A stretch of 64,000 nucleotides of DNA, from assembly GCA_963718695.1 (NCBI GenBank), contig OY970371.1, positions 1,116,001-1,180,000 on the forward strand, read 5' to 3'. Source of the DNA: Manganitrophus sp963718695 (GTDB lineage Bacteria > Nitrospirota > Nitrospiria > SBBL01 > Manganitrophaceae). The notes under the pieces were generated by a model that was given only the letters and a program-made list of their open reading frames with translations, was not told where the DNA came from and did not search any database. The translations under genes and the position numbers were made by a program. Of this stretch, positions 42,204 through 49,756 are shown piece by piece. Numbering within the stretch: the first letter of the stretch is position 1; each line of letters starts with the position of its first letter.

Positions 42204-42757
42204 CGTCCATACCTCAATTGTCGGATTCGGAGGCTAATAATCTCTCGGGTGATATAACAGGTCCTCACTTCGGTTGCTTCCTGGTACAGTTTGACCAACT
42301 GGCTGGTGTCGACCTTCTCCTTTTTAATTTCTGACGTGAGATCGGCTTTTAGAACCAGCCGTAGATATTCCGGAATTTGATCGCTGTACTCGACAAACAA
42401 TTCCCCGGCCTTTTGATAATCTTCGCGTATCAGGTGGTATAAAACGTCTTCGACCGGGTTCCGGCGCTCTTTTCTTCTCTGTTCATAATTCCGAACGTCC
42501 GATATGGTGCGAAGGTGCAAGATCTCCGTATTTGCTTGCGCATCGGCCTCCATCAGACAAACGTACCGCTGATTGGCTTCAAGGCCCAAATTTTTCAGGT
42601 CATCAGGAATAATCACATATCGGGCCGGCGGGGAGCACGAGATCAGAAAGAAAATCGGACAGAGGCCGATGATCAAGACCCAAGGCCATTTCCGATGGCC
42701 TTTTTGATAGGGATGCGCCGGGTTGGACGCTTGATCACCGATTTCGGAATGGATCAC
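42200..42757 (-). CDS. Lipoprotein or membrane-anchored protein of unknown function
   Basis: 185 residues from a GTG. One hydrophobic segment with a lipobox-like end (WPWVLIIGLCPIFFLISC, about 25-42) follows a 24-residue hydrophilic N-terminus, so the start may be later than annotated. The mature part is helical with YVCLMEADAQANTEILHLRT and YHLIREDYQKAGELFVEYSD. Unknown function; the operon partner is the lipoprotein at 41502. It is under the best promoter of the region (42827-42855). Confidence 0.7.
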   Translation of the reverse strand: MIHSEIGDQASNPAHPYQKGHRKWPWVLIIGLCPIFFLISCSPPARYVIIPDDLKNLGLEANQRYVCLMEADAQANTEILHLRTISDVRNYEQRRKERRNPVEDVLYHLIREDYQKAGELFVEYSDQIPEYLRLVLKADLTSEIKKEKVDTSQLVKLYQEATEVRTCYITREIISLRIRQLRYGR

Positions 42758-42826
42758 AGAAGACCCTTTTCGGCTTGATGGATGGACGTTAGGACGATAA
42801 GGCTGCGTTGGAGAAATATGTGGGGG

Positions 42827-42855
42827 ATTATACTAGGGCGGGTTGGTCGAGTCAA
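42827..42855 (-). promoter_or_regulatory. Sigma-70 promoter for the lipoprotein pair
   Basis: Minus strand: TTGACT (42855-42850), 17-bp spacer, perfect TATAAT (42832-42827). The start codon is about 70 bp downstream. Confidence 0.8.
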
Positions 42856-42885
42856 TAAAAAGGCAGAGGTTTTGTACAGGAGCTT

Positions 42886-43566
42886 TTATCTCTGCTGACT
42901 CTCTTTTTCCCATGTCCGGCTCATGTTCTCTTGAGCACGAACATGGGTTGCGTTCTCTGTTGCGACATGTTCAACGCATTGGTACCCCAGCTCCACCAGG
43001 TTCAATCCGGAAAAGAGCGGCTCGCCCGATCCGAGAAGGATGGGGGAGATGGCGAGGTGCATCTCGTCGATCCATCTTTCCTTCAAATATTGCCGGATTG
43101 TCGAAGCGCCCCCTCCGACCCGAACGTCCAGGCCATTGGCCGCCTTCTTTGCCGCGGCCAATGCGGCTTCAATCCCGCCGGTCACGAAGTGAAAGGTGGT
43201 GCCCCCTTCCATTGAAATGGAGGGTCTGGGGTGGTGGGTCAGAACGAACACCGGCACGTGATAGGGCGGGTTCTCTCCCCACCATCCTTTCCATTTTTCA
43301 TCCGGCCAGGGCCCGCGCACCGGGCCGAACATGTTCCGGCCGAGAATCCATGCGCCGATATTTTTGAAGCCGCGCGCCGCATAGTCATTGTCCGTTCCGG
43401 TGGCGCCGGCTTCATTTCCGAACATCTTCTGAAAGGTGGCCGTCGGTAAGACCCATCCATGCAGCGCCTCTCCGCCGACCCCCAGCGGATTCTCAAGGCT
43501 CTGATGGGGCCCCGCCCCGAAGCCGTCGATCGAGATGGAGAAACTTTCCACGCGCAGTTTGCTCAT
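42886..43566 (-). CDS. Dihydrofolate-reductase-family (RibD C-terminal-like) protein
   Basis: 226 residues: MSKLRVESFSISIDGFGAGP, GARGFKNIGAWILGRNMFGP-type segment (ILGRNMFGPVRGPWPDEKW), PVFVLTHHPRPSISMEGGTT, FHFVTGGIEAALAAAKKAAN, DVRVGGGASTIRQYLKERWI and DEMHLAISPILLGSG. These are the conserved blocks of the RibD-C/DHFR-like family (NADPH-dependent reductases of unknown substrate). GGAGGG precedes the ATG. A 5' scrap of a related gene lies at 45415-45486. Confidence 0.9.
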   Translation of the reverse strand: MSKLRVESFSISIDGFGAGPHQSLENPLGVGGEALHGWVLPTATFQKMFGNEAGATGTDNDYAARGFKNIGAWILGRNMFGPVRGPWPDEKWKGWWGENPPYHVPVFVLTHHPRPSISMEGGTTFHFVTGGIEAALAAAKKAANGLDVRVGGGASTIRQYLKERWIDEMHLAISPILLGSGEPLFSGLNLVELGYQCVEHVATENATHVRAQENMSRTWEKESQQR

Positions 43567-43583
43567 GATTCCCTCCTTGGCCG

Positions 43584-44384
43584 TTAAGCCACCCCCTCTT
43601 TCCAGCCGATGACGCCAATGGTCGCATAATAAATCGCCGATGAATCGGGGTCACCGGTGAAGGTTTCGTAGTCGTCGATATCGGCCGGGGTGGCTTTCCC
43701 CGTGGCGATATATTTTTCTTTCAGTGGGATCGAGGACATCCTCATCATCTCGGCGATGTCCGATCCGCCCCGGGAAATCGGGGCGTCATTCTCAACCACG
43801 ATCTCTTTCGCTCCCAACTCCTGAAAAAGGACAGGAAGCTTCATTCCCAAAGCGGGATCGATCCCTTTGGAAGAATACATCTGGTTGATGGCTTGGTGGA
43901 TGTTTTTGAAGGCCCGTTTTCCCGCGTCGCTCCCTCCGATCGCGCGAAAGGAAGAAAAGTCCGGCTCCTCGATGACGATACTTCCCCCCGGCTTCAGCGA
44001 TCTCCAGAGGATTTGCAGGACGGTTTGATATTCCGGGATATGGATCAGAACGTACCGGGCGTGAATCAGATCGAATGAATCGGGTTTCAAAGGGACCGTC
44101 TGAATGTCGCCGGATAAGAGCTGTACATTCGGCGGTGGATTGCTGATGAAGCGCGTGTTGATATCGACGGCAGTCACCCGGCCGGAGGGGCCGACTTCGG
44201 AGGCGATCCAGGCCATGATCGAGCCGGCGCCGGCCCCGACTTCCAGGCAGCGCATTCCTCTTTTTAAGCCGGCGGAAAGGAGTCGGCGGCGCGTTGCAGG
44301 GTCAAAGATCGCCTCGATCGATCTCAGACGATTCAATTCGGCTTGAAATGAAGTGTTTTGAAAAACATACTCGGTCTGGCTCAT
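43584..44384 (-). CDS. SAM-dependent methyltransferase
   Basis: 266 residues. Motif I LEVGAGAGSIMAWIASEVGP, motif II TAVDINTRF, PLKPDSFDLIHARYVLIHI (motif IV), LWRSLKPGGSIVIEEPDFSS (motif V/VI). Typical class-I methyltransferase of small molecules, often found near resistance genes. 17 bp before the DHFR-like gene, so co-transcribed. Substrate unknown. Confidence 0.88.
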   Translation of the reverse strand: MSQTEYVFQNTSFQAELNRLRSIEAIFDPATRRRLLSAGLKRGMRCLEVGAGAGSIMAWIASEVGPSGRVTAVDINTRFISNPPPNVQLLSGDIQTVPLKPDSFDLIHARYVLIHIPEYQTVLQILWRSLKPGGSIVIEEPDFSSFRAIGGSDAGKRAFKNIHQAINQMYSSKGIDPALGMKLPVLFQELGAKEIVVENDAPISRGGSDIAEMMRMSSIPLKEKYIATGKATPADIDDYETFTGDPDSSAIYYATIGVIGWKEGVA

Positions 44385-44401
44385 TGGAACTCCGTTCCGG
44401 T

Positions 44402-45028
44402 TTAATCTGCGCTCAGCCGCTCTTTAATGTCCGCGTACGCGGCGAGGACCAGGGCTTCCAACGCCGCACTGTCGATGGGGATTCCCGGTTTCAGTTTGAC
44501 GTGGCGCATGTATTTTCCGGTTCCCTCCAACAGGCGGGCGGGGTCGCGCAGAGATGCGCCGTGGAAGAAGCCGACGTTGACGTGCGCCCTGAAGACGCCG
44601 ACGTAACCAAAAGGGGCATCTTCTACACACGCCGTTGGATACCCGTCATGCATCAGCTCTCGAACATTGGCGCCGCATTGGCGCATTTTCGAAAACCAGG
44701 CCCGGGCAATGAAGCCCAGCTCGGCGGGCCGTTCGGCCAGCCAGGCGTCGATCGTCGGATCTCTTCGGACGGCTCCCGAAAATCGAAGTAAGGCGTACAG
44801 GACCCAGACCTCCCCATTCTTTCGCTTGTGAATCGTTAGGCGCCACCCCGTTCGGATTACCCACGCGCGGCACGCCGAAACAGCCAGGCCGATCCGGCAA
44901 ACAACGCGATGAAGAACCCATTGAGCAGAATGATCTCCGCCGGCGGGCTCCACGGCAGACCCAACCCTGCGATCAGCGCGATCGCCGCGACCAACCCCTG
45001 TGCGAGCGCCGTGGCGAACAATGCGCAC
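44402..45028 (-). CDS. DUF1801-family protein, 5' end unclear
   Basis: The C-terminal 120 residues are a clear DUF1801 match: AELGFIARAWFSKMRQCGAN, VRELMHDGYPTACVEDAPFG, YVGVFRAHVNVGFFHGASLR, DPARLLEGTGKYMRHVKLKP. The N-terminal ~85 residues (Arg-rich, GRGDRADRRVGSAVEPAGGD) overlap the next gene and look non-coding; no ATG or GTG with a ribosome site was found close to the family start (about DPTIDAWLAERP). An ATG at about 44820 in another frame (MGRSGSCTPYFDFREP) suggests a possible frameshift. Function of the family is unknown. Confidence 0.7.
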   Translation of the reverse strand: MRIVRHGARTGVGRGDRADRRVGSAVEPAGGDHSAQWVLHRVVCRIGLAVSACRAWVIRTGWRLTIHKRKNGEVWVLYALLRFSGAVRRDPTIDAWLAERPAELGFIARAWFSKMRQCGANVRELMHDGYPTACVEDAPFGYVGVFRAHVNVGFFHGASLRDPARLLEGTGKYMRHVKLKPGIPIDSAALEALVLAAYADIKERLSAD

Positions 45029-45228
45029 TCCATTCCCTGGGGTTGGAGGCGCGCGATAATGGCGCCGATGATTCCGACCGCGAGCACCCCGAAATACATC
45101 CGGTTGGCGGGATCGCCGTCCGCCCCGATGATGCCGACGCCCAGACTCAGCCAGACGAGGAGGAATGCTGCCGCGAGCGCAACGCCGATGGCGGATCGAT
45201 ACGCGGTATTGTTTACACGTGTTCGCAT
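44857..45228 (-). CDS. Small membrane protein, four helices
   Basis: 123 residues, almost entirely four hydrophobic helices: SAIGVALAAAFLLVWLSLGV, MYFGVLAVGIIGAIIARLQP, MECALFATALAQGLVAAIAL and ILLNGFFIALFAGSAWLFRR. The sequence of Gly/Ala-rich helices is typical of uncharacterised inner-membrane proteins. It uses a ribosome site (TTGGAGACACGCTC) placed directly after the stop of RAYT leader ORF D. Function unknown. Confidence 0.75.
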   Translation of the reverse strand: MRTRVNNTAYRSAIGVALAAAFLLVWLSLGVGIIGADGDPANRMYFGVLAVGIIGAIIARLQPQGMECALFATALAQGLVAAIALIAGLGLPWSPPAEIILLNGFFIALFAGSAWLFRRAARG

Positions 45229-45244
45229 GAGCGTGTCTCCAATG

Positions 45245-45405
45245 TCATGCTGGGCTCTTGATAATCCTCATCGTAAAAAATGTCTGTTGCCGGCGGTTGC
45301 CGCGTTGAGTGATATGGTGGGGGAGACCGGGTGCGATCACCCGTGCTATTCTGGCCATGGCGGGAGAGTATCCCTCTACTTAGGGCGAGTCAAGAATTAA
45401 GTGTG
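45245..45405 (-). pseudogene. RAYT 5' fragment D with leader
   Basis: The best copy. ATG 45358 opens MARIARVIAPGLPHHITQRG then NRRQQTFFTMRIIKSPA, stop at 45245. The first 28 codons are a perfect RAYT start, and the transposase is then lost. The leader contains CCCT-AAGTAG-AGGG, a stem at the same place as in A and C but with different bases. The stop is 17 bp before the membrane-protein gene's ATG. Confidence 0.85.
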
Positions 45406-45414
45406 ATGTCCCAG

Positions 45415-45486
45415 GAATTTGCTCGAAGCCTTCGATTGATATGGAGAAACTTTCCACACAGTTTGCTCACGACTCACTCCTTGGCA
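45415..45486 (-). pseudogene. 5' scrap of a DHFR-like gene
   Basis: About 65 bp closely resemble the start of the gene at 42886-43566: CCAAGGAG(G), the start codon (GTG here, at 45470) and AGCAAACTG, TGGAAAGTTTCTCCAT, ATCGAnGGCTTCG. Two bases are missing after codon 4, so the frame is broken. It sits between the ankyrin gene and RAYT fragment D. Confidence 0.8.
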
Positions 45487-45508
45487 ACAGAACTGAGTAA
45501 CAAGGGAT

Positions 45509-46330
45509 TCATTTTTGTATGGTCTTCTCTATCAGCTCTACAATATCTGTAAATCCATTCCCTTTAGCATAAGATAAAGCAGTTATTCCTTCCTTGGTTT
45601 CCGCGTTCACATCCGCTCCGGCTTCTAAGAGGAGCCGTACCATTTCGGTATCATGGCGCGATGTTGCCCATATCAACGTTGTTTCGCCGCTTTCTATCGC
45701 TGAGTTTACTTCTGCTCCTCTATTTAAAAGTATTCTGGCGCTCTCTATATTTCCTCTGGAAACTGCATGCATTAATGGGCTACCACCTTGGTTGTTTTTC
45801 CAATTTATGTTGGCCCCAGCATCGATCAGAACTTTGACCGCCTCTGTCTCATTGCTATTTGCCGCCCAGGTTAACGCCGTTGAGCCATAATAATTCATGC
45901 CATTTGGATTTGCACCCTCTGCTAATAGGACCTTTAAAATTTCGACATCGTCGTTTTGGGCTAACGTCATTAATAATACAGTACAATTTGTGTCATCAAC
46001 AATCTCATTCGCATTTGCCCCAGCTTTAATTAAGAGTTGAACCATCTCTGTGTCTCGGTTCTTTAAGGCCATCATCAATGCAGAATAGCCTCCAGAATCC
46101 CGATTGTTGAGGTTAATACCGGCAGCGATCATAGATTGAACTTCAGTTATATTCTTTTCATTTACATAGTTAATAAATTGCTCAGTTATATCGTTTTGAT
46201 TTACTTGTTTAACAGATTGATTATGAAGTCTAGTCGGTGCTGACAATTCATGTTGATTAAGTTTTGTGCTTGGGCTGGCACATGCCGCTAGAAAAGAGAA
46301 TGAGATTACGAAACTGATTAGTTGTTTCAT
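45509..46330 (-). CDS. Ankyrin-repeat lipoprotein
   Basis: 273 residues from ATG 46330: lipoprotein signal MKQLISFVISFSFLAACASP (lipobox LAAC), linker, and about six ankyrin repeats: SGGYSALMMALKNRDTEMVQ, LLIKAGANANEIVDD, YGSTALTWAANSNETEAVKV, GGSPLMHAVSRGNIESARIL, GETTLIWATSRHDTEMVRLL and GITALSYAKGNGFTDIVELI. Ankyrin repeats bind proteins; the partner is unknown. The upstream open extension (67 codons) is not the protein. Codon use is more AT-rich than elsewhere. A decayed copy lies at 38500-38800. Confidence 0.88.
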   Translation of the reverse strand: MKQLISFVISFSFLAACASPSTKLNQHELSAPTRLHNQSVKQVNQNDITEQFINYVNEKNITEVQSMIAAGINLNNRDSGGYSALMMALKNRDTEMVQLLIKAGANANEIVDDTNCTVLLMTLAQNDDVEILKVLLAEGANPNGMNYYGSTALTWAANSNETEAVKVLIDAGANINWKNNQGGSPLMHAVSRGNIESARILLNRGAEVNSAIESGETTLIWATSRHDTEMVRLLLEAGADVNAETKEGITALSYAKGNGFTDIVELIEKTIQK

Positions 46331-46360
46331 AGTTTGTGGAAGTTCCAATACGAAATCAGA

Positions 46361-46382
46361 AATAGGGACAGACACTATTTTA
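46361..46382 (+). repeat. GGGACAG-type transposition-associated motif, copy 1
   Basis: AATAGGGACAGACACTATTT, a word that recurs at the borders of Y1/RAYT-type elements in many genomes (from memory). A related word occurs at 48915-48933. Confidence 0.4.
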
Positions 46383-46804
46383 TAGTTTTTCTTGAGATGT
46401 AAAGTAAGGTTGATTATACTCCTGAAGAACTTGAGGAGACAATCCCCATGATGGGATACCGAGAGCCGCCGCAATGTACTGGAATCGCCATGCCCTATTG
46501 AGTCAGAGAGGATAAGACTTATGGCCTTCACTATTTTTTACTCCTGGCAAAGTGATACTCCAAGCAATGTTAACCGGAGCTTTATAGAAGACGCTATAAA
46601 TAAAGCGATTACGCAAGTTGGAAACGAATTCGAGGTTCAACCATCTCTCCGTGACCAGAAGATCGAACTCGATAAGGATACGAAAGGCATTCCGGGTACC
46701 CCGCCCATCGTAGAAACGATTTTTAAGAAAATCTTGACCTTTCCCCCGAAAACTGTACCAGTTATAATCTAGCTTCCGATTGAGGCAGGTCCTGGAGGGA
46801 GCAG

Positions 46805-47068
46805 ATGAAGAAGCGATTTTCTGAGGAGCAGATTCTTTCGATTTTGAGGGAGCAGCAGGCGGGATTGAAGGTGCTAGAGATTTGTCGCAAATACGGGATC
46901 TCGGATGCGACGTTTTACACTTGGCGGACGAAGTACAACGGCATGGCAGTCAGCGAAGTGCGTCGGCTTCGGCAACTGGAGGAGGAGAACCGTCGGCTCA
47001 AGCAGTTGGTCGCTGAACAGGCGCTGGATTTGGTGGCGCTGAAGGATGTGTTGGCAAAAAAGTTCTAA
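46805..47068 (+). CDS. IS3-family transposase OrfA
   Basis: 87 residues: helix-turn-helix KKRFSEEQILSILREQQAGL, EICRKYGISDATFYTWRTKY, then a leucine-zipper-like helix (RRLRQLEEENRRLKQLVAEQ). It binds the terminal repeats and is normally also made as the front of the OrfAB fusion transposase. The slippery sequence AAAAAAG (47056-47062) lies just before its stop codon. Confidence 0.95.
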   Translation: MKKRFSEEQILSILREQQAGLKVLEICRKYGISDATFYTWRTKYNGMAVSEVRRLRQLEEENRRLKQLVAEQALDLVALKDVLAKKF

Positions 47069-47910
47069 GGCCGGTAGCGCGACGTGAGATTGTGAAGCAT
47101 TCGATGCAAGTGTATGGGTTCTCAGAGCGTCGAGCCTGCCGGCTGATCGGGATGACGCGATCAAGCTTCCATTATCAGAGAAGTGCCAATCGGGATGAAG
47201 TGCTTCGGCTAAGGCTTCTAGAGTTGGCGGCGCTGCGGCCACGCTACGGAAGCCCTCGCCTATGTGTTCTACTGAGGCGGGAGGGATATCATGTCAATCA
47301 CAAGCGCGTGGAGAGACTCTATCGACAAGAGCGGCTGTCTTTGCGCAGAAGGTCCCCGCGAAAGCGCGTGTCTGCATTGCGAGTGCCACTGGTTGCAGCT
47401 CAAGCGGTCAATGCTCGGTGGTCGTTAGATTTTGTCTCAGATGTCTTGGTTGATGGAAGACGGATTCGCTGCTTAACGGTGGTGGACGATTATTCTCGGG
47501 AGTGTCCCGGGATTTATGTGGACAGCTCTATCGGGGGCGCTCAGGTGACAAGGTTTTTAGACCAATTGGTGCAGCAGCGAGGATTACCCCAAGTGCTCTG
47601 TACAGATAATGGGCCGGAGTTTGCGGGAAGACTGCTCGATCAATGGGCACACCAGAATGGAGTGAAGCTGCATTACATTGAACCGGGCAAGCCGTATCAG
47701 AATGCCTATATTGAGAGCTTCAATGGACGCTTTCGCGATGAGTGCCTCAATCAGCATCTTTTTTTCGATCTGTTAGATGCAAGACAGAAAATTGAGACTT
47801 GGCGGTTGGACTACAACCAGAATCGGCCACACAGCTCTCTGGGTAACATGACTCCCCAGGAGTTTGTCACCAAGCAAGCAGTCATGATCCCTTGCCTGAC
47901 CGGACGCTAA
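47057..47910 (+). CDS. IS3-family transposase OrfB (DDE)
   Basis: Produced by -1 frameshifting at AAAAAAG (47056-47062); the frame then reads KVLRPVARREIVKH into the open frame that has its own GTG at 47092. DDE triad visible: WSLDFVSDVLVDGRRIRCLT (first Asp), CTDNGPEFAGR (second Asp), IEPGKPYQNAYIESFNGRFR (Glu). N-terminal HTH_21 region RRACRLIGMTRSSFHYQRSA. All catalytic residues are intact, so the element may still be active. Confidence 0.93.
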
Positions 47911-48775
47911 CTGTAGACTGGTACACAAAAGGGGGGAAGGTCAGGATACGCCACCCGAAGAAAAGGCCTCCATAAAGAAGGTCCTTACAATTAACTTGGC
48001 CGAGGCGATCAAGTCAATTATTCAAAACTTAGAATTAGAAGAGGTTAAGTCGCCAGACCAAGACACCGCGATTAAACCTAACCCGGAAAAACTATCCGTA
48101 TTTTTTGAATCCACCACAGAGTTAGCCCGTCGTGATGGTGTTTCGATGCTCCTGCCCTTTAACCAGCATATGTTTCTCCGGCTTTTCCCTTCTAAGGCCA
48201 TCGAGCCCATCCCATCAACGTTAAAAGCATTAGAGTTAATCCGATCCGGCCAATTAATCGCAATGAGCGGCCGTGATCTAGGTACATGCTACGAAAGGAA
48301 TAAATATGGTGCAATTGCTTTCAATAATGATGGAAATAAAATTTTACTACTCACTCAACTTTTTCTTAACAAGGAGCTTTGGGGTATAGATGCGTTTACT
48401 ATTGATAAACAAAGAATAATGGAGCGAGCTAACGTTGGATTTGGGTACTTCCCATGTGGCAAAATTGAAAAAATATATATAGAAACATTGAAAAACTATC
48501 TGAAATTTGCATCTACAACGTTGGATTTGCCTTTGCCCTTACAATTTATTGCCGGCGCGACCGATGTAAATGGATATCGGATGGCAGTTCCGGATGAGGT
48601 GTATCGGGAGGAATTCAATAGATTTCCAGGTGACGAGGTCATTGTGGAAAATTTAGAGTATAAAGGAATCATCACGAGTTATAGTTCAAAGCCAAGCGAA
48701 ATTCTTCGACCTTTTTTTAAATATATGTGGGAAGAAAGCGGATTAACCAGGCCGGACAAAGAAGTTTTGGAATAA

Positions 48776-49076
48776 TTTGGATGATACGATTGTTACCATC
48801 TTTACTGTCTCAGATCTTTTTTTTGAGGGTCACAAAACACAAAAACTTAGGGGGGATGGAACATCACGAGAACCAGGGTTGCATAACATCGGGGCCAGGT
48901 CTATGGTCGTGGAAAAGGGGACAGATTTATTTCCGGCAGTATAAGACCCCGTACTTTCTGAACGTCTTTACCCATTTCCCTTTTATTCCTTCGGAATTCA
49001 ACCCCGAGGGATGCCATACTATAAATTATAGAAATAAATGTTTTTAGGCCTGCAATCTAGTGTTTGTCTTAACAGG
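48776..49076. other. Gap with a second GGGACAG word
   Basis: AT-rich, no gene supported. It contains AAAAGGGGACAGATTTATTT (48914-48933), similar to the word at 46361 and to sequences flanking Y1-type transposases elsewhere. A 106-codon plus-strand open frame here has no protein character. Confidence 0.45.
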
Positions 49077-49532
49077 TTAGTTTGCTACCTCTAGAATTTT
49101 CACAACTGCTTCTGCAGGTATGCAACCGAAGTCTGGAGCCACGATGATGTGTTCATCATCGTCTCGAACTGAGGCAATGTTCGTAAAATCGCTTACTCGA
49201 TATATTGACACGCCATATTCTACTAAACGCTGGATGCTAAGTTGATACACATAACCGTTCTGTTCTCTGTCTCCTGCCAATGCATAAAACTTCGCACGTT
49301 CAAAATGGGGAGATGTAGAAATGCCAGAAGTCGGAAAACCTTTCTGGTTCCATTGATGGGAAATAACTTCGTTTATAAACGATTCACCGCAGACGATGCC
49401 AGAGCCGCAAACTGCATGCGGGGAACCACAGACTACAGCCGATGCGAACTTTCGACCTACTTTCTTGGGTTTCAGAATTCCATTTAATTGATTGTAAAGC
49501 TTCGCGGATACGCCCCGATAAAGAGAACTCAC
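49077..49532 (-). CDS. Possible ADP-ribosyltransferase-fold protein
   Basis: 151 residues from a GTG after AGAGGG. Order of motifs: SLYRGVSAKLYNQL (Arg5/6), GISTSPHFERAKFYALAGDR (STS), YVYQLSIQRLVEYGVSIYRV and DDDEHIIVAPDFGCIPAEAV (acidic cluster then aspartate). R, STS and an E-containing turn followed by a 'VAPxxxIPxEAV' strand is the pattern of the R-S-E class of ADP-ribosyltransferases (toxins and effectors). The family is not certain, and no antitoxin-like partner is next to it. AT-rich, minus strand, stands alone between the broken TIR-like gene and metG. Confidence 0.4.
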   Translation of the reverse strand: MSSLYRGVSAKLYNQLNGILKPKKVGRKFASAVVCGSPHAVCGSGIVCGESFINEVISHQWNQKGFPTSGISTSPHFERAKFYALAGDREQNGYVYQLSIQRLVEYGVSIYRVSDFTNIASVRDDDEHIIVAPDFGCIPAEAVVKILEVAN

Positions 49533-49756
49533 GACGATCCCTCTTTCCTAGAAGTGCTCGTACGCCAAAAAAAACAAAAACCCAAGGATTTGAACCCCCC
49601 CCCTGGGTAAATTAGAGCCACAGAAACCTGCAAGCTCAAAATGCCCACCGTGCTGACCCTCCCCAGCATCCCTGGATGGATTATATTTAGGTCTCGCTTG
49701 GCAGGAAATCTATCACGAGTTTAAAAATGAAGTCAATATGAGGATTCTTGGATGGG

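Larger units (their letters stand above)
46735..47943 (+). mobile_element. IS3-family insertion sequence (IS407-like group)
   Basis: 1209 bp. Terminal inverted repeats: TGACCTTTCCCCCGAAAACT left and, inverted, TGACCTTCCCCCCTTTTGTG right, with a second matching block GTACCAG. Contains overlapping orfA and orfB with an A6G slippery site. The flanks (AATCT left, GGATA right) show no target duplication, so the host sequence next to it was probably deleted. IS407-group elements normally duplicate 4 bp. Confidence 0.92.
46521..48775 (+). pseudogene. TIR-like defence-type gene, split and partly deleted by an IS3 element
   Basis: Left part 46521-46734: MAFTIFYSWQSDTPSNVNRS, FIEDAINKAITQVGNEFEV, ELDKDTKGIPGTPPIVETIF, KKI. 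These are the first ~70 residues of a TIR-like, nucleotide-binding domain family. Right part 47944-48775 (in frame from 47945): DTPPEEKASIKKVLTINLAE then AIKSIIQ, the end of such a domain, and about 250 residues of an unrecognised C-terminal domain (FGYFPCGKIEKIYIETLKNY). The middle of the TIR-like domain (NPNV-IELGYA-type active region, about 80-100 residues) is missing, and the IS sits there, so this gene is dead. Strongly AT-rich for this window. Confidence 0.75.

Noticed and set aside
30000..46500. A full integron cassette array
   Set aside because: Gene types fit and there are attC-like YYYAAC words after several stops (40819, 44830, 42790), but no complete attC (R''-L''-L'-R') and no integrase are visible. 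Only the half-site at 40290-40345 is kept as a weak feature.
48727..49047. 106-residue plus-strand frame after the TIR-like remnant
   Set aside because: Overlaps the end of the remnant and contains the GGGACAG repeat word; no homology-like character.
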